Positions 61,171 through 64,000 of a stretch of 64,000 nucleotides of DNA are shown here, one piece after another. Origin of the DNA: Taenia hydatigena (lineage: Eukaryota > Platyhelminthes > Cestoda > Cyclophyllidea > Taeniidae); assembly GCA_036345935.2 (NCBI GenBank), contig JADWOT020000010.1, forward strand, positions 7,552,587 to 7,616,586. The letters are read 5' to 3'. Under the pieces are notes generated by a model. It worked only from the letters and a program-made list of their open reading frames with translations, ran no database searches and was not told where the DNA came from. A program made the position numbers and the translations under genes. Within the stretch, counting starts at the first letter, position 1. Every line of letters begins with the position of its first letter.

Positions 61171-64000
61171 AAGTCAAACAAAATCAAGACGTTTACTTTG
61201 TGGCAGTGTGTCCTTAGAACCGAATTATACATCTCGGAATGCATGGACAGTAAAGCTAAATTACAGAACTTATTTGAAATTTAAATAAGCTTTTATTATT
61301 AATAAGGAAGATGAATTGGATGATATTAAAGTGCATAAATGGCTTCCACTAAACACAGCGACGCAGCTACTTCAGCATCACTCAAATGCAAAATTGGAAA
61401 TGTAGTTGCAATAAGATTTGCAGATAGAAGACAGAGGGCTTGCCAAAGAAAAGATTTTTCTCTCCTCACGCAGGCACAAGACTACCTCCCACCAAATATG
61501 GCCTTCACAGACGCTGAAGCATCAATTCATCATTGTGATGCGCCAATGTGCCAAGACTTGCTTCTTTACTGATTTCGTCACCTGCATATGCTTGATGGGA
61601 GGAAATGGCCCTCTCACTTATTGAGTGTGCTTATCACTCACACGGACGATGTATGTAGGTGCAGTCAAAATAATGGTGTAAATTAAGAACGGGTAAAATT
61701 GGCCGGATGTGAGGCAACGTTGGAAAAGCATGCAATCAGAAGCTCCGATCGCGTGTTTGAGCAGTCGCTTATGCGACCATAAGTAGTAGGACACTTACCA
61801 CCTCTCCAAACCTAAACACTAAGAGTCGGGAGTCACCGTATTTTTAGGCTTTGTGAAGCTGCTAATGACATCCTGTCAATAAGAAAATAATCTCATAATG
61901 GGAGAGTGAAAGGAAAAGGGCAAATTAATGGAATAAATTTGCCCCATTTGCGTTCTAGGCATTAAGATTCAACTGATTTTCTGGAAGCATTATCATGGAG
62001 ATATTAGGAATATAATTGCTTCCAGCAGTTAAAAGACACCAAGTTGTAGGATTCCGTATGGTAATTAGAAGTTGTGTTTATGGTTCATGTGCTGATTATT
62101 TGTTTCTATAAAGGGCTGAGAATGGTGAAGTGGGATCAACTATGCTGATATGTGGCCATCTCTAAGGGATTCTCCAATTTAGTTTTTGCACTGGCTGAGA
62201 GTCTTATAATAAGAAAAATAACTAGCGCATCCACTGCGTTGGATAATAGCAGTTATATCAGACAGACGACTAAAAATGGTTGAAATTTGCTTCATTCGCG
62301 GTCCTAAAGTGGTTGCATTTTCTACGATACCTGTAAAATTAAGAGCGTTTTCTCGAGCTTAATGACCACTGCTGCTTGTTCCGTTCGTCTGTTAATTCGT
62401 GCGCTGATATCAGCTCCACTTATCTATCTGTTTTCGCCAGCGATAAAAAGGCATGAGAAGGAGACATCCACGTGCTAACAAACAATTGCAGGCATTGCGA
62501 AGATTCAAGAAAGCTTCCACTGAAGCGCAGTTATGGGCGTGCATCAGACACGAGGTACGCGGACGACCATGAAAATGCGGATACAAAAGCGTGTTTTGCA
62601 TCTCAAACAAAATAATAAACTCGGTAGACTGAACTTGCACGTGCGCAGCAGTTTGCTTACCTTTCCTACCTTCCGACGAGATCAATTTCGGCTTGAGCGG
62701 TGGGTGTGGTAGGGAATTAAGACAAAGTCAGGAGAGGTGGAAACGCTAGGCGCTGCAATATGCATCTCATCAAGACCGAATTATTTGGGTGTCCAGCAAA
62801 TAGTCTAATAGCTCAAGCGCAGAGGAGAGGTATTGCGGTTTCGAAAGTCCCGACTGACTGCAAATTATGCAGCACTCCTCCTCAGTTTACAATGCGCACG
62901 CCGTCGGCACTGCCAACTCAGCCACTTCTTTTTCCTGGTTTGCGTGTCGATTGGCTACAAGATTTCGGGTCACACTTATTAAATTAACAACTTTAACCAC
63001 ACCACTTTAAAGCAATTTTCAGGAAACAAGTGCGTGAATGATTTGCGTGGTCTCTCCTTTCCCTTTCATGACCAGATAGTGGCTAACGCTCATCTGGGAA
63101 TGCGCGAAGCGTGCGATGGTACAAGAGGCTGGCACCGTTAAGGGTTCCATTTGTTTCGAATCCGGTCGCTTAGAAATAGCCAAGATGCGGAGGAGATGAT
63201 AGGGTTTTGTAAATCAGCGCCAAGTGTAGCTACCGAGAACGCTCCAATCTTCACCCTGATTATGGATGCTAACACATTGGGCAGCGAAATCAATTTTTAT
63301 TTCTACTTTTTTTACTTTTATCACGAAATTTTGCCCGGAAAAGCACAAATGTGATTTTATGCTGCAAAATGTGGCCTAGAATTGCTTTCATACATGAAAA
63401 AATGATGAAACACCTCGGCTTTGTGCGTGCTTGCCCATACAGTTTAGGAAAAACAGCTGTTTTAAGGTCAACTCAATTCCGACTAGACAAGATTCGGTTG
63501 TCACTTATTATGTTGAATTTCTTAATTAGGTTTCGAGGCAAATGCACGACTACTCTCAATAGCAAACGTTTTATCAGGGCACCGCAGTATTTTGTGGGCA
63601 GCACAAAGGCATAACGTGCAATTTAGCAATATGTACTAGGGATATGGCCAAGTAGTCACAGCGAGTAGTGCATGTGACTTTCTGAACATGTGAAGTGGTA
63701 AAGGAAAAAAGCGATTCTTTTCTTTCATTGTTATGTTAGCTTTCGTTAAAATTTCAATAAGCCGCATTATGTGGCTCTGCTCTTCTGTATTTTGAAGCGC
63801 CGATATCAGCGGTGCCTCACATAGACGCATTATATTGAAGGCTAAAGCAGGGTTTATCAAGCATTCTCAGATGATTTAATTTATGTTGTAGAGTGCGTGA
63901 CATCTTAGCTATTCCCGCTGGTGTGTTAAAAACTGTTAAGAGCATATTCTTGCTGTGAGAAACCTTTTTACTTTAGGCGTAGGCCCTTTTGTTTTTCTAT
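61171..64000. other. Right flank, nothing assigned
   Basis: AT-richer sequence without a recognisable gene. A small inverted repeat CTTATTT...AAATAAG lies at 61269-61289 and a T-rich tract at 63295-63325. Frames up to 91 residues (62410-62685 minus) resemble no known family. It could contain intron or flanking sequence of a gene beyond the window. Confidence 0.4.

Noticed and set aside
63151..63200. tRNA-like TTCGAATCC segment
   Set aside because: No matching acceptor stem or anticodon arm could be folded around it.

Overview
The window is nuclear DNA from a metazoan, most likely a flatworm and probably a tapeworm. The reasons are GT-AG introns, many of only about 70-150 bp, very small exons, and a secreted gene with one fibronectin type III (FN3) domain per exon, the architecture known from cestode surface and secreted antigens. 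The cestode assignment is an inference. Split animal genes are plain; there are no operons or CRISPR, and I could not support any RNA gene.

Two confident genes and one well-supported gene fill the left and centre. (1) About 1.1-16.7 kb on + holds a nucleoporin Nup214 homologue, open at its 5' end. I could chain 61 exons in one continuous reading frame: beta-propeller exons, FG exons including a tandem four-exon duplication, a coiled-coil block, a Ser/Thr/Pro-rich linker, an array of 24 FG exons of mostly 45 bp, and a Gly-rich FG tail with stop and poly(A) signal. (2) At 17,253-17,990 is an intact alpha-N-terminal methyltransferase (NTMT1/METTL11A type). (3) At 32,072-35,582 is a secreted protein with a signal-peptide exon followed by six FN3 exons, all in phase 1; its last exon is unresolved.

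Nearly all the rest (18-32 kb and 36-61 kb) is a mosaic of diverged and recent repeats without reverse transcriptase, transposase or other recognisable enzyme reading frames. The main blocks are: family A (20.55-22.65 kb, 30.28-31.69 kb, 54.24-56.56 kb); family B, a 3.7-kb element with about 600-bp diverged inverted ends (22.65-26.33 kb) and a larger relative forming a palindrome with near-identical 1.6-kb arms (42.70-48.99 kb); family C (28.64-30.28, 38.77-40.08, 49.00-50.74 kb); family D (36.99-37.83 and 60.35-61.17 kb); and a short family F. A segmental duplication copied the family A block plus the FN3 gene to 55.19-58.56 kb, where the FN3 copy is truncated and broken. The last 2.8 kb shows nothing I can name.

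The genes have no evident pathway link. Nup214 acts at the cytoplasmic face of the nuclear pore, NTMT1 modifies protein N-termini, and the FN3 protein is predicted to be secreted. Exon and repeat borders were read by eye; splice sites should be good to within a base or two, repeat borders to some tens of bases.
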